A DNA stretch of 64,000 bases. Source: Gorsachius magnificus (Eukaryota; Chordata; Aves; Pelecaniformes; Ardeidae). The first letter of the stretch is position 1. Every line of letters starts with the position of its first letter. Shown here piece after piece: positions 63,601-64,000 of this stretch. The DNA lies in contig CM067084.1 in NCBI GenBank assembly GCA_034008185.1, forward strand, positions 70,218,612 through 70,282,611. The letters run 5' to 3'. Made by a program: the position numbers and the translations under genes. The notes below the pieces were generated by a model. It saw only the letters and a program-made list of their open reading frames with translations, had not been told where the DNA came from and made no database searches.

Positions 63601-64000
63601 ATTCTCATACAGTGAGAAAATAGAGAACTTTTTTTTAAAAGAAAGAAGAAAGGCAACAGCAACTAGTTCAGCTTGGAACACTTTCCTCCATGGCTGAACA
63701 ATTTTAAAGTGACTGAATCTGTTTCTCTTAGTAGAGGCCAGATGAAGAGAGACCAGATCACAGTTAGTACAATTTGAGTAGCAAAAGCCTAAACCCAGGG
63801 ATTAAAGTGGACAATACTTGTGAACCCCACAACAGGTCACTGTTGTATGTTACTTTACTCATGTATTTCCTGTGTATATAAAGTATTAATTTCTTTGTCA
63901 ACATTCTCTGTAAGAAGAGTAAATGTACTTAAATCTTACTGTTAACATTTGGCAGCTTGCCTGTCCCCTTTCTATTCTTTTTGCGATTCTTTTTGGCTGC

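Larger units (their letters stand above)
54651..64000. other. SORCS2: Intronic sequence to the window end
   Basis: This is AT-rich intron, very AT-rich around 58540-59120. It has a 21-T run at 60606-60626 and a possible MIR-like scrap near 61510-61560. One exon-like segment at 56581-56700 is listed separately. The next SorCS2 exon (starting VILVSSS in the human protein) was not found before the window ends. Confidence 0.5.

Overview
The window is vertebrate nuclear DNA and almost certainly from a bird. It is about 40% GC by eye, has very little coding sequence, and carries CR1 LINE copies ending in avian-type 3' tails (terminal ATTCTATG or ATTCTGTG octamers), an avian ERVL-like solo LTR and old MIR relics. 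There are no operons, CRISPR arrays, rRNA genes or convincing tRNA genes.

The only host protein-coding sequence I can support is one 100-bp exon on the + strand at 16588-16687. It encodes part of the VPS10p domain of SorCS2 (SORCS2), a sorting receptor. Both splice sites are good and the frame is clean. I found neither the preceding SorCS2 exon in the 16.6 kb upstream nor the following one in the 47.3 kb downstream. The window is therefore best read as two large SORCS2 introns around one early exon.

Layout: 1-832 is the 3' end of a CR1 element (+) with an open pol frame that runs off the left edge. 833-4014 is unique intron. About 4015-6230 is an old, internally deleted CR1 (-) that keeps pieces of ORF1 (esterase-like) and ORF2 (reverse transcriptase). 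6231-16587 is intron with two stretches that look like conserved non-coding DNA. 16588-16687 is the SORCS2 exon. 16688-36285 is intron with tandem repeats and a cluster of MIR relics at 26.1-27.9 kb. 36286-36731 is a broken CR1 (+). 36732-51612 is intron with a small CpG-rich patch (38.03-38.18 kb), a 23-bp tandem duplication and long G runs. 51613-51687 is a 75-bp CR1 stub (-), and 52900-53110 is a short CR1 3' end (+). 54159-54650 is a solo LTR (-). The remainder to 64000 is intron, including a 120-nt exon-like segment at 56581-56700 that is open and in phase with the SORCS2 exon.

I see no strong sign of a new biological system. The items most worth checking are the possible cassette exon at 56.6 kb, the conserved-looking stretches at 9.84, 30.78 and 39.88 kb, and the CpG-rich patch with a strong splice donor at 38.1 kb. 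Repeat families and SORCS2 were recognised from memory of their sequences, without database searches.
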